A stretch of 25,160 bases of DNA. Origin: DATFLK01 sp035267815 (GTDB lineage: Bacteria; Pseudomonadota; Zetaproteobacteria; Mariprofundales; Mariprofundaceae). Of this stretch, positions 15,617-24,093 are shown piece by piece. Below the pieces are notes generated by a model, which made no database searches, was not told where the DNA came from, and was given only the letters and a program-made list of their open reading frames with translations. The stretch's first letter is position 1, and each line of letters begins with the position of its first letter. The translations under genes were made by a program, and so were the position numbers. Location of the stretch: contig DATFLK010000154.1 of assembly GCA_035267815.1 (NCBI GenBank), forward strand, positions 1 to 25,160, given 5' to 3'.

Positions 15617-16414
15617 TCAGGATGTCTTGTCGGGAAACTCGAACTCCTCGGCCTCGACATAGATATTGGCCGGATAGACCGGACCGATATCAACGATCAA
15701 CCAGGTATCGCCCCGCTCACCCAGTTCGATATCCAGCACATCACCCTCCCTGAGCAGCGACATGATCTCCTCGGGAAGCATCACCGGGCCGATATGCCCT
15801 CCCTGTGAATCGAAGTGCAGCCACAACTCCTTTCCGGCAAGCCGAAAAATACGGGCATGCCCCTCGACAAAGCGGGCGAAACGCTTCCCCCGCAACCGGG
15901 GCGATACACCGCTGCCCAGCCGGACATAATGAAACAGCATGCGCGCCGCCTTGGCCGTGCGAATGCATTCCGGCTCCATCTCGGACACCACCGTCATGAA
16001 GTCCATCCTGCGAACCTCGGAAAGCCAGCCCTGCCGGCCGCAAAAAGCCAGCCAGTCGCGTAATACAGCGCAATACTCCTCGATGGCGACACTGTCACCA
16101 TCCAGTTCGCGCAACAGAAACCAGCCAAGAAAATCGCGTAGGTGTTCCGGTTCGAACTGATCTAGGTCGAGCGGCCCCAAATCGAGTGCCGGTTCGATAT
16201 CGCCGCCCAGCAACTCCTCCATGTGCGCATCAAGCGCACTCTCCCACTCTTCCAGCCCCGACTCTTCAAACTCCTCGAAATCGTGAAAAAGGTCGGAGAA
16301 GTGCAGCAGGTAATCGGCCAGATACTCCATACATGCCTCCGCCACCGGGCCATGTTCACCATCCCGGTCCGACTGCGCCCGTACGAAGCCGTCCAATACT
16401 TCCTGCATCAACAC
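15617..16414 (-). CDS. acidic cytoplasmic protein of unknown function
   Basis: About 265 residues, no signal or membrane segment. The N-terminal half is strongly acidic and helical (HDFEEFEESGLEEWESALDA, then HMEELLGGDIEPALDLGPLD), continuing with a helical core (HLRDFLGWFLLRELDG and YCAVLRDWLAFCGRQGW). The C-terminal 80 residues look like a beta-rich unit (FRLAGKELWLHFDSQGGHIG, VLDIELGERGDTWLIVDIGP). The first part resembles nothing I can name; the layout suggests an adaptor or regulatory protein rather than an enzyme. Start: GTG 16414 sits five bases after GGAGG; ATG 16408 (six bases later) is the other choice. It converges on the exported helical protein and diverges from efp. Confidence 0.75.
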   Translation of the reverse strand: MLMQEVLDGFVRAQSDRDGEHGPVAEACMEYLADYLLHFSDLFHDFEEFEESGLEEWESALDAHMEELLGGDIEPALDLGPLDLDQFEPEHLRDFLGWFLLRELDGDSVAIEEYCAVLRDWLAFCGRQGWLSEVRRMDFMTVVSEMEPECIRTAKAARMLFHYVRLGSGVSPRLRGKRFARFVEGHARIFRLAGKELWLHFDSQGGHIGPVMLPEEIMSLLREGDVLDIELGERGDTWLIVDIGPVYPANIYVEAEEFEFPDKTS

Positions 16415-16590
16415 CGCGCCCTCCCGAATCGAATAAAATCGCCGCCGATCATGTCTCGAACAGCGGTGCCCGACAGAATAACACACTCTGCATGCAGCCG
16501 CCGCCCGGACCTCCCCTTGCCCCGAACCCGCGATCCCGTTATGGTCGCGTCGCCGAAAAACAGCGTTCCAATCGTTTCAGGAGAGAGACC

Positions 16591-17151
16591 ATGCAGATCA
16601 ATGCTCCCAGCATCCGTCAGGGGATGATTCTTGAGGTTGGCGGCGTACTCTGGCGCGTCATCAAGGCCCAGCATGTCACACCGGGCAAGGGCGTGGCCTG
16701 CATGCAGGTCGAGATGCGCAACATCGAAACCGGCAACAAGTCCAACAAGCGCTTCAACTCCACCGAACGGGTCGAACGGGTCACGCTGTCCCAGCGGCCG
16801 ATGCAGTTTCTGTACGAAGACAGTGGCAACTACTATTTCATGGACATGGAGACCTTCGATCAGATACCTCTGGATGAGGAGCTGATCGAACATGCCAAGC
16901 CCTATCTACTGCCGGAGACGGAGGTCGTCATCGAGTTTCATGAAGAGCGGCCGCTGAACGTCCAGCTGCCGCAGACCGTCGTGCTGGAGGTGGTGGAGTG
17001 CGATGCCGCCATCAAGGGACAGACCGCCACCGGCTCCTACAAGCCGGCAAAGCTCGAAACTGGCGCCTCGGTGATGGTACCGCCCTATCTGGAGTCGGGC
17101 ACTAAAATCAAGGTCAACACTGAAGACGGAAGTTACGTCGAACGCGCCTGA
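16591..17151 (+). CDS. efp: translation elongation factor P
   Basis: 186 residues in three beta-barrel domains. EF-P binds between the P and E sites and relieves stalling at consecutive prolines. The N-domain has MILEVGGVLWRVIKAQHVTP and the loop PGKG, with Lys33 at the position that is modified in many species; the form with Lys rather than Arg suits EpmA-type or related modification, whose genes are not in the window. Domain II-III features: FNSTERVERVTL, NYYFMDMETFDQI, and the C-terminal signature YKPAKLETGASVMVPPYLES, followed by GTKIKVNTEDGSYVERA. The overall pattern is closest to the alphaproteobacterial type. ATG 16591 is preceded by AGGAGAGAG. It converges on the response regulator gene with 21 bases between stops. 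Confidence 0.97.
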   Translation: MQINAPSIRQGMILEVGGVLWRVIKAQHVTPGKGVACMQVEMRNIETGNKSNKRFNSTERVERVTLSQRPMQFLYEDSGNYYFMDMETFDQIPLDEELIEHAKPYLLPETEVVIEFHEERPLNVQLPQTVVLEVVECDAAIKGQTATGSYKPAKLETGASVMVPPYLESGTKIKVNTEDGSYVERA

Positions 17152-17172
17152 GCCTTTCCATCCGGAGCGGAC

Positions 17173-17553
17173 CTATACGGACTCCCGCTCTCCCTGCAGG
17201 AAATCGCGCACACTGTCGGTAAACGTATTGAAATCGATCGGCTTCTCGAGATAGCCGTCGAATCCTTCGCGAAGCAGGCGCTCGCGATCCCCCTTCATGG
17301 CGGAGGCGGTCAGCACCACCACGGGGATATCGCGTGTCTGCTCATGCCTGCGCAACTCCTGCATGGCATCGAGACCGCTCATGCCGGGCATGCGCATGTC
17401 CATCAATACCAGATCGGGGCTGGACTCCAGCGCCCGCGCCACGCCCTCTTCGCCACTCTCCGCCAATACCACCTCAAAACCATCCAGCTCCAGCACATCG
17501 GCGGCCAGCTCGATATTCAACGGATTGTCATCAACCACCAACACCTTTGCCAT
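17173..17553 (-). CDS. single-domain response regulator (CheY/DivK type)
   Basis: 126 residues: one receiver domain and no output. Asp8 and Asp9 (VLVVDDNPLN), phospho-acceptor Asp52 (LVLMDMRMPGMSG), Thr/Ser switch in VVLTASAMKG and the conserved Lys in YLEKPID are all present, so phosphorylation should work. VDDNPLN at the start is typical of DivK-like and hybrid-kinase-associated receivers. Start ATG is preceded by AGGGGGG. The gene is 76 bases downstream of the large hybrid kinase in the same orientation, so it is probably the phosphate sink, relay or diffusible output of that kinase. Confidence 0.93.
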   Translation of the reverse strand: MAKVLVVDDNPLNIELAADVLELDGFEVVLAESGEEGVARALESSPDLVLMDMRMPGMSGLDAMQELRRHEQTRDIPVVVLTASAMKGDRERLLREGFDGYLEKPIDFNTFTDSVRDFLQGERESV

Positions 17554-17629
17554 GCCGCCCCCTCATCGCCTCCCGTCAGAGCATACCGGGCTGCTGATCC
17601 GGCACACCGAAGCCCGGCACGAACGTGCA

Positions 17630-20600
17630 TCAGCCATGCTCGTCCTCACCCAACATGCCACGGTCGCCCCCCGCCAGAGATGCCTGCCTGATACGGGCAT
17701 CGAGAATCTCCAGCATCGTATCGGCATCCTCCGCATCGAGGCCGAAATGCACCGCACCGAAAGAGGCGGTCAGCCGTCCCTTGTCACCTTCCGGCAACGG
17801 GAAGATCTGCTGGCTAATACGGATGCGCAACTTCTCCGCCACACGATGGGCGGCACCAGCGGAGATACCGGGCAGTACCAGCACGAATCTGTTTTCCGCC
17901 AGCCGCGCCAGCACATCGGCCCGGCGCGTGACCATGCGAGCCATCTCCGTCATCATCTTCATCGCCGCCATGCCCCAGCGCACGCCGTGCTGCTGCACAT
18001 AGGCATCGAATCCGTCCAGTTGCCAGCCAACCAGCGAGAAGCGCTGATTATAGCGCTTCGACCGTCCTACCTCCTGAGACAGGCGCAGCATCAGGTAGCG
18101 TCGATTGAAACACTTGAGCGCTGGATCAACCAGCCGTGCCTGGACCGGATAAAGCAGCTCCATCTTGCGCAATTCGTGCAGGATATCGGGCCGGCCGGAT
18201 GCGCCCTTGACCAGTACCCGTTCAGCCTCCTGCCCCAGCCTGAGGAGATCCCCCTTGGTCAGATCCTTGGCCGTGTAGACCACGACCGGGATATCGGAGG
18301 CGCTCGGATGCTGATGCAGCTCCTCCATCACCTCGAAACCGCTCATTCCAGGCATCATCAAATCCAGAATGATCAGATCCGGCTCCCGCTCGATCGCCAG
18401 GCGCAATCCCTCCTTGCCGTTGGGAGCCAGCAGAATGCGGTACCCCTCCATGACCAGCGACTCTTTCAGATAATCCCTGACCGACTCCTCGTCGTCGATG
18501 ACCAGCACGGTATGCACCTCGGGATGTTTGGGCACAAAGCGGCCATGCCGGGAGATCATGTCCATCAGCTCCTGATGCCCCAGCCCCTTTTCCACGCTGT
18601 CGACAGTGCCTGTGGAGAAGTGCGGTGAATCGGCATCCCCACCAAGCAGCACGACCGGGATATCACGGGTGGCCTCGCAGCGCTTGAGCCGCTGCAGAAG
18701 GTGGTAGATCAGCTCCGCCTCCCCGGGAATACCCAGCATGACCAGGAATGGACAGATCTCCTCCGCCAGATGACACATCTCGTCCATCTCGACCAGCATG
18801 CCCTGATATCCCTCGCCATTGAGCATCTGCACCACGACGGCGGCACGGTCGGCATTGTCATCGACCACGAGGATGCGCGGACGCACGGTCAGGTCCGGAC
18901 CATACTCCTCGACCGTCGTCTTCAGAATCTCGGTAGCCTCGTCACGCTCCTCAGCCACCTGCTGCAACAGCGCAGACTCCTCCTGATCGCTGTCCACCGC
19001 AAAAGCAGGCATTTTCAGGAAGAAGGTACTGCCCCGTCCCGGCTCACTCTCCAGCGCAATCTCACCACCCAGCATATTGGCCAGACGGCGACAGAGCGGC
19101 AGCCCCAGGCCGGTCCCGCCATGTTGACGGTCCAGCCCGCCCTGCGCCTGCACGAAGGGTTCGAAAATACGTTCGATATCCTCGGGCGCGATGCCCACCC
19201 CCGTATCACGAACGTAAGCGGCGATGGTCACGCTACCGCCCACCTCAGACGCCTGGATATCGATCCCAAGTTCCACATCCCCGCCCTTCGGCGTGAATTT
19301 CAGGGCGTTCCCCAACAGATTGGTAAGGATATGCTGCAGCTTGTCGACATCGGTCAGAACACAACCATGCGCACCGGCACCGGGCATAAACTTGAGATTC
19401 AGGGACTTGGTCTCGGCCAGCGCCAACAGCTCTCCGACGACCCGCTGACCCAGCTCGTCCGGATAGAAGGAAGTTTCGTTGATCTCCATCATGCCCGCCT
19501 CGATCTTACTGATATCGAGCAGGTTGTTGATGATATCCAGCAGGCGCTTGCCGCTGTTGTTGATATGCTCGGCATATCGCAGCTGCTTGGCGGAAAGCTC
19601 GCCGGCACGGGGACTCGTCAGCAACTCGGAGAAACCAATAATGGCATTGAGCGGGGTGCGCAGCTCGTGACTGGTATTGGCGATGAACTGATCCTTCGCC
19701 TCACTCGCTTCGGCCAGCTCCTCGTTCATCAATTCGAGTTCGATCTCACGGTTCTTCAACTGCTGGTTCGCGCTCGTCAGTTCGAGGGTGCGCTCGCGCA
19801 CCCGCTCCTCGAGATCGGCATTGGCATGAGACAGCGCCTCGAAGTTCTTGGCATTCGAAAGGGCCGTACCGCAGGCAGAGGCAAGCATTCGGATAGCTTC
19901 CTCATCCTCCTGCGTGAAACTATCCGCTCCCAGCTTGTCCGTCAGGTAGATCACCCCGATAACCTCGCCACCGAACATCATCGGCGTACCTAGGAAACTA
20001 TCCATCGGTGGATGGCCATCGGGGAATCCGACGCTGGCCGAATGCTGATTAAGCCGGTCCAGACGCAGCGTTCTCTTCTCCTCCCACAGCAGCCCCAGCA
20101 TACCGACTCCCTGCGGCAAGTTGCCAAGCGCCTTGATCTCCTCATCGGACATACCGAGCGGCACGAAATGTTTCTCCCCTCCGTCGTCGATATAGGCCAT
20201 CATGCAATAGCGGGCGTTGGTGATCTCCATCGCCAGTGCACCGATATGTCGGATCAGCGTCTCGCTGGCCAGTTCACCGCTCAGTGACGCTACAGCCTTG
20301 GTCAACCTCTCCTGACGGTCGATATAGGCCCGCAGGTGCGTGACCAGGTCGTCAAATGCCGCTGCCAATGCGCCAAGCTCGTCCCCGCGGTTCAACGCCA
20401 CCCGGTGTTCAAGATCGCCTGTCTTGATCCGTTCTGCATCCCCCGCCAGCCGGAACAGCGGCCGCAACACGCCCTGCCGCAACACAAGCCAGGCGCCGAG
20501 GCCGAGCAATATGGCAACCGCCAGGAAGGCTACCATCATCTGTCGCCCGGAAGCGGCCACCTGTGCCTCCGCACCAGCTGTCGACACGCCCAGAACCAAC

Positions 20601-21133
20601 ACGCCGCGCAGGGGATTGGAGGTATAGCCGTGACAGGCCAGGCACGCATTCTCGACATGAATCGGGTAGAGATAGGTGAGGTGATCGCCAGCGTTGATGA
20701 CACGTTTAGCGTCGCGGCCACTCACCACATCGGAGAACGCATCCGAAAGCCCGGCGGGCACCCTGCCGGCTGGCGTCCCGTCCCACTTGCGGTGAAACCG
20801 GTCCATACCGATGAATGCATTGACCCGCTTGATCGTCTTCTGGTCGTGAAACGCCTCGACCCCGTTGACCCGGTAAACCTTGGCGAAGGTGAAATCGTTA
20901 ACCTTGCCCACGCGCGCCAGCCAGTCGTGCGCAATATCGCCATGCCCGGCCAGCATGATGCTTTTCAGACTGGCCACGAGGGATTGTGCCGCCAGCGCCG
21001 CTCGCGCGGTCTCTTCCGATTGCACCATCTGCCGGTCCTGGGTCTGTAACCAAGCATATCCCGCCACCAGCAGCAGGCCGGAGATCAGGACGATCATCGT
21101 GGCAACACGCACCCCCAGACTACGAAACAGCAT
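17630..21133 (-). CDS. hybrid sensor kinase with haem-type periplasmic sensor, two REC and a GGDEF-like end
   Basis: 1167 residues from ATG 21133, which has GGAGAGGGGGG just upstream (the frame opens at 21166). Order: TM1 11-30; periplasmic domain 31-198 with YPIHVENACLACHGYTSNP, i.e. Cys164-x-x-Cys167-His168 for covalent haem c, as in DUF3365/Tll0287-like sensors; TM2 199-219; HAMP to about 270; GAF 290-430; coiled coil 430-485; HisKA with SHELRTPLN (His489); HATPase with NLLGNALKF, DTGVGI and GGTGLGL; REC1 752-865; REC2 873-990; GGDEF-like 1000-1150. REC1 keeps Asp758/Asp759 but has Gly801 where the phospho-Asp should be; REC2 is intact (Asp924). The GGDEF motif reads AENRF (1079-1083), so no cyclase activity is expected. 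Probably senses redox, O2 or NO through haem and signals to the single REC protein downstream. Confidence 0.9.
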   Translation of the reverse strand: MLFRSLGVRVATMIVLISGLLLVAGYAWLQTQDRQMVQSEETARAALAAQSLVASLKSIMLAGHGDIAHDWLARVGKVNDFTFAKVYRVNGVEAFHDQKTIKRVNAFIGMDRFHRKWDGTPAGRVPAGLSDAFSDVVSGRDAKRVINAGDHLTYLYPIHVENACLACHGYTSNPLRGVLVLGVSTAGAEAQVAASGRQMMVAFLAVAILLGLGAWLVLRQGVLRPLFRLAGDAERIKTGDLEHRVALNRGDELGALAAAFDDLVTHLRAYIDRQERLTKAVASLSGELASETLIRHIGALAMEITNARYCMMAYIDDGGEKHFVPLGMSDEEIKALGNLPQGVGMLGLLWEEKRTLRLDRLNQHSASVGFPDGHPPMDSFLGTPMMFGGEVIGVIYLTDKLGADSFTQEDEEAIRMLASACGTALSNAKNFEALSHANADLEERVRERTLELTSANQQLKNREIELELMNEELAEASEAKDQFIANTSHELRTPLNAIIGFSELLTSPRAGELSAKQLRYAEHINNSGKRLLDIINNLLDISKIEAGMMEINETSFYPDELGQRVVGELLALAETKSLNLKFMPGAGAHGCVLTDVDKLQHILTNLLGNALKFTPKGGDVELGIDIQASEVGGSVTIAAYVRDTGVGIAPEDIERIFEPFVQAQGGLDRQHGGTGLGLPLCRRLANMLGGEIALESEPGRGSTFFLKMPAFAVDSDQEESALLQQVAEERDEATEILKTTVEEYGPDLTVRPRILVVDDNADRAAVVVQMLNGEGYQGMLVEMDEMCHLAEEICPFLVMLGIPGEAELIYHLLQRLKRCEATRDIPVVLLGGDADSPHFSTGTVDSVEKGLGHQELMDMISRHGRFVPKHPEVHTVLVIDDEESVRDYLKESLVMEGYRILLAPNGKEGLRLAIEREPDLIILDLMMPGMSGFEVMEELHQHPSASDIPVVVYTAKDLTKGDLLRLGQEAERVLVKGASGRPDILHELRKMELLYPVQARLVDPALKCFNRRYLMLRLSQEVGRSKRYNQRFSLVGWQLDGFDAYVQQHGVRWGMAAMKMMTEMARMVTRRADVLARLAENRFVLVLPGISAGAAHRVAEKLRIRISQQIFPLPEGDKGRLTASFGAVHFGLDAEDADTMLEILDARIRQASLAGGDRGMLGEDEHG

Positions 21134-21236
21134 CCGCCCCCCTCTCCGAACATGCGCTATCGACATGAAGCTCGCACCGACGAAAGACCCTCAACGCCGA
21201 CCGACAGTACGGCGAACCCCTAAAGCCCGCAAGGTC

Positions 21237-21250
21237 TAATAGGTAATAGG
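21237..21250 (+). repeat. tandem heptamer in a divergent spacer
   Basis: TAATAGG occurs twice in direct tandem (21237-21243, 21244-21250) within the 187-base spacer between the hybrid kinase and MFS genes, the longest gene-free stretch of the window. Two adjacent identical heptamers can be a binding site for a direct-repeat regulator, but chance is not excluded. Confidence 0.3.
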
Positions 21251-21286
21251 GAACTCCAAACCGGTGCCGCACGGCCGACAAAACAA

Positions 21287-21314
21287 TTTACACGTCCCCG
21301 AAGTGCCGCACAAT
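21287..21314 (+). promoter_or_regulatory. candidate promoter of the MFS gene
   Basis: TTTACA (21287-21292, 5 of 6 to the -35 consensus) and CACAAT (21309-21314, 4 of 6) with a 16-base spacer. The start of transcription would be about 21321, the A of the ATG chosen for the MFS gene. Motif match only. Confidence 0.35.
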
Positions 21315-21320
21315 GCCACC

Positions 21321-22499
21321 ATGGACAGCCACAAGACACACCGTGACCGGGCCATGCCGCCGGTCGTCTGGCTTTTCGGCGCGGTCAGCCTCTGCAACGA
21401 CGTGGCCAGCGAAATGATCCTGCCGCTTTTGCCCGCATTCCTGACCCTGATACTGGGGGCCGGGCCGGCGGCACTGGGATTGATCGAGGGCCTAGCCGAG
21501 GCGGTGGCCAGTCTCAGCAAGCTTGCCTCCGGGTTTCTGGCCGACCGGATGCAGGCTCACAAGGCCTTCGCTCTGGGGGGATATACCGTCTCGAACCTGC
21601 TGCGCCCCCTGATCGGACTCAGCCAAGCCTGGCCTGCGGTACTGATGCTGCGTTTTGGCGACCGGCTGGGGAAAGGGCTGCGCACCGCACCGCGCGACGC
21701 CCTTCTGGCCGAATCGGTCGATGCGACGCGTCGGGGCCGGGCCTTCGGCATCCACCGCACCATGGATCATGCCGGTGCCATGATCGGCCCTCTGATCGCC
21801 GCGGGCCTCCTGGCCGCCGGAACACACCTGCGGGACATCTTTCTCTACTCCCTTATACCGGGACTGATCGCCGTGGGGCTTCTGGCCATTTCTCTACCCC
21901 GCATCCGGACCACCATCCGCGCCACCACGACCCGACTTGCATGGCATCAGCTCTCGCCGGCGTCGCGACGCCTGATCCCAGCGGTCGCCGCCATCACCCT
22001 CGTGGCAATGCCCGATACCCTGATGCTGCTGTGGATTCAGCAAACGGGTATGCATATGGCGGCGCTACCGCTGCTGTGGTCCGCGGCACACCTGTTACGC
22101 TCCATGACTGCCGGTCCCTTCGGCGCCCTTTCGGATCGGCTGGGAAGAATCCCGATCCTGACACGAGGACTGACCGTCCGCGCCCTGATCGTGGCCACCA
22201 TCCCTTGGCTTCACAGCCATCTCATCGTCATCGCCGGCTTCCTGCTCTACAGCACAAGCACCGCCATCACCGAAGCGGCGGAGCGTGCCGTCGTCGGTGA
22301 CGAGGCGGGGCACGGCAAGGGCACCGCCTTCGGCTGGTATCATATGCTGGCAGGCATCCTGGCCCTGCCCGGAGGCATCATCTTGGGAGAGCTTTGGCAG
22401 CAGCTGGGCATCATGGTTGCCTTCTCCTTTTCCGCCGCATGCCTGCTGCTTCTGGCGCTGTTGCTACGGTGGCTACCCACCTCCAGCCCGGCCGAATAG
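21321..22499 (+). CDS. MFS transporter, substrate unknown
   Basis: 392 residues with about 11-12 hydrophobic segments, a typical major facilitator. The loop 2-3 region has FLADRMQAHKAFALGGYTVS, and the second part of the first half has LRFGDRLGKGLRTAPRDALL, a signature shared by a group of uncharacterised MFS exporters; the matching loop in the second half is GALSDRLGRIPIL. No substrate can be read from this. Start: ATG 21321 chosen because hydrophobic sequence follows 13 residues later and a promoter-like pair ends 6 bases upstream; GTG 21264 would add 19 polar residues and ATG 21354 would trim 11. No Shine-Dalgarno sequence is visible. It converges on the exonuclease gene with 2 bases between the stop codons. 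Confidence 0.88.
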   Translation: MDSHKTHRDRAMPPVVWLFGAVSLCNDVASEMILPLLPAFLTLILGAGPAALGLIEGLAEAVASLSKLASGFLADRMQAHKAFALGGYTVSNLLRPLIGLSQAWPAVLMLRFGDRLGKGLRTAPRDALLAESVDATRRGRAFGIHRTMDHAGAMIGPLIAAGLLAAGTHLRDIFLYSLIPGLIAVGLLAISLPRIRTTIRATTTRLAWHQLSPASRRLIPAVAAITLVAMPDTLMLLWIQQTGMHMAALPLLWSAAHLLRSMTAGPFGALSDRLGRIPILTRGLTVRALIVATIPWLHSHLIVIAGFLLYSTSTAITEAAERAVVGDEAGHGKGTAFGWYHMLAGILALPGGIILGELWQQLGIMVAFSFSAACLLLLALLLRWLPTSSPAE

Positions 22500-22501
22500 A
22501 A

Positions 22502-23323
22502 TCACCCTGCCGCGGCCTCCATGGCCTCCCACGCCCGCAGAAACCGGCCCAGGTGCGGGCGATCTTCAGTCTCGGCCTCGAGATAGTTACGCAGACCCAG
22601 TATCACACGCGCATAGGCACCCTCGTGCAGCGCGCCACAAAAGAGCTCCCAGCGAAGAAAGATCAGCAGCGTGGAGAGCACATCCGTTTCACAATAGTCT
22701 CGAATGGCAGCAAGATCGCCGGCCTCGAAGAGACGGGCCACATCGTGGCCCTCCGTCCCGAGCTTCCCGGGAACACCCAGTACGGCGGCCACTTCATGCA
22801 TCGAACAGCGGGCCGATGCCCCGTAATCGGAGAGCGCCTCCAGCAGATCCAGATGATAGGTACCGGAAAAACGGGCATCGTAGTTGTTGTAGCGATCCCC
22901 CTCCGAAAACCAGCGCGGACAGGCAAGCCCGTGATGCATGGCACGATACTTCAGAACAGGAAGATCGAATCCCCGGCCGTTGAAGCTGACGAGCCTCGGC
23001 GCGCGTTGCTCGATCAGGCCGAAAAAGCCTTCCAGAAGCTGTCGCTCGCTGCTCTCCGGTTCACCGCCGCTCGCCACCTGCCGCAGTACCATCTCCCGCC
23101 CCTCCTCGCCCGGCTCGACGACGAGATGTGCGTAGCTGATGGCCACCACCTGATGGAACGGCTGGCGCGGGAACCCGTTCCGCCCCTCGGTTTTCTCCAG
23201 AAAGTAGTCCTCCAGGGCTGTCCGCGTCTCGATATCGGAAAGCCCCGACCGGCCCAGAAGATGCCGCGCCGATGAGGCATCGGGCACCGTTTCAATATCA
23301 AATACAATCGTATCGCGCCGCAT
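22502..23323 (-). CDS. predicted 3'-5' exonuclease of the PolB exo (RNase H-like) type
   Basis: 273 residues. The DEDD exonuclease pattern is clear: IVFDIETVPD with Asp9 and Glu11 (Exo I), RLVSFNGRGFDLPVL with the Exo II Asp, and IRDYCETDVLSTLL with the Exo III Asp (YxxxD form). YHLDLLEALSDYGA and VLGVPGK match the PF10108 'DNA polymerase B exonuclease-like' family. These proteins degrade single strands in vitro, but their role in cells is not firmly known. The ATG at 23323 has GGGGA seven bases upstream; a GTG at 23326 is adjacent. The gene diverges from the response regulator gene (86 bases between starts). Confidence 0.88.
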   Translation of the reverse strand: MRRDTIVFDIETVPDASSARHLLGRSGLSDIETRTALEDYFLEKTEGRNGFPRQPFHQVVAISYAHLVVEPGEEGREMVLRQVASGGEPESSERQLLEGFFGLIEQRAPRLVSFNGRGFDLPVLKYRAMHHGLACPRWFSEGDRYNNYDARFSGTYHLDLLEALSDYGASARCSMHEVAAVLGVPGKLGTEGHDVARLFEAGDLAAIRDYCETDVLSTLLIFLRWELFCGALHEGAYARVILGLRNYLEAETEDRPHLGRFLRAWEAMEAAAG

Positions 23324-23393
23324 CACCTCTTCCCCGCACGATTCATCGGAATCATCGACGTCATCATGAGGGTTTATCCCACGATGGCAACAG

Positions 23394-23402
23394 TGCTACA
23401 AT
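23394..23402 (+). promoter_or_regulatory. extended -10 promoter of the two-component operon
   Basis: TGCTACAAT is an extended -10 box (TG-N-TACAAT, 5 of 6 for the hexamer). Its end is 7 bases before the ATG at 23410, so transcription probably starts on or next to the start codon. The -35 region (TTTATC at 23373-23378, 18-base spacer) is weak, as is common with extended -10 promoters. Confidence 0.5.
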
Positions 23403-23409
23403 TACGCAC

Positions 23410-24093
23410 ATGAAAATACTGGTGGTCGAAGACGAAGAGCGGGTTGCCCACTTCATCCAGAAGGGATTGAAGGAAGAGGGCCACGCCGTCGACGTGGCAT
23501 ACGACGGAGAAGAGGGCGGCTTCCTCTCCGAAGTCAACGACTACGATCTCATCATCCTCGACGTCATGCTGCCGAAGAAGAACGGCATCAACATGTGCAA
23601 GGAGATCCGCGCCCGCGGCGTCGCCACGCCGGTACTGATGCTGACCGCCCGCGACAGCGTCGAAGACAAGGTCCGTGGACTGGATGCCGGCGCCGACGAC
23701 TACCTGAGCAAGCCATTCGCCTTCGACGAACTGCTGGCCAGGGTGCGCGCCCTGCTTCGCCGACGCTCCGAGGCCAAGACACCAACCCTGACCATTGCGG
23801 ACCTTGAGCTGGACCCCATGAGCCGCCGCGTCACCCGCTCCGGCACCCCCATTCGCCTAACCACCAAGGAGTACGCGCTGCTCGAATACATGATGCGCAA
23901 TCACGACAAGGCGCTATCGCGCACGCTGATCGGCGAACACGTATGGGACATGAATTTCGATCCGGAAAGTAATGTCATCGATGTCTATGTCAGCCACCTG
24001 CGCAACAAGGTGGACAAGGGGTTTGACACCCAGCTGATCCATACCTTGCGCGGACAGGGGTATATGCTCTCCACCAACGCCCCACCCGCGTGA
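23410..24093 (+). CDS. OmpR-family response regulator (CusR-like)
   Basis: 227 residues. REC domain: Glu7-Asp8-Glu9 (MKILVVEDEERV), phospho-acceptor Asp51 (LIILDVMLPKKNG), LMLTARDSVEDKV and the Lys101 of YLSKPFAFDELLAR. The winged-helix DNA-binding domain spans about 125-222 (LDPMSRRVTRSGTPIRLTTK, EYALLEYMM, HVWDMNFDPESNVIDVYVSH, then IHTLRGQGYML). The sequence is closest in style to heavy-metal regulators such as CusR/CopR. No Shine-Dalgarno sequence is visible before the ATG. The TGA stop overlaps the GTG of the partner kinase (GTGA). Confidence 0.94.
   Translation: MKILVVEDEERVAHFIQKGLKEEGHAVDVAYDGEEGGFLSEVNDYDLIILDVMLPKKNGINMCKEIRARGVATPVLMLTARDSVEDKVRGLDAGADDYLSKPFAFDELLARVRALLRRRSEAKTPTLTIADLELDPMSRRVTRSGTPIRLTTKEYALLEYMMRNHDKALSRTLIGEHVWDMNFDPESNVIDVYVSHLRNKVDKGFDTQLIHTLRGQGYMLSTNAPPA

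Noticed and set aside
17297..18628. 443-codon open frame across the response regulator and the kinase 3' end
   Set aside because: Runs antisense through two genes and the spacer between them; composition is His/Gln/Arg-rich, as expected for an antisense shadow.
18701..19993. 430-codon open frame opposite the hybrid kinase
   Set aside because: Long but antisense to intact HisKA, HATPase and GAF motifs; no recognisable domain.
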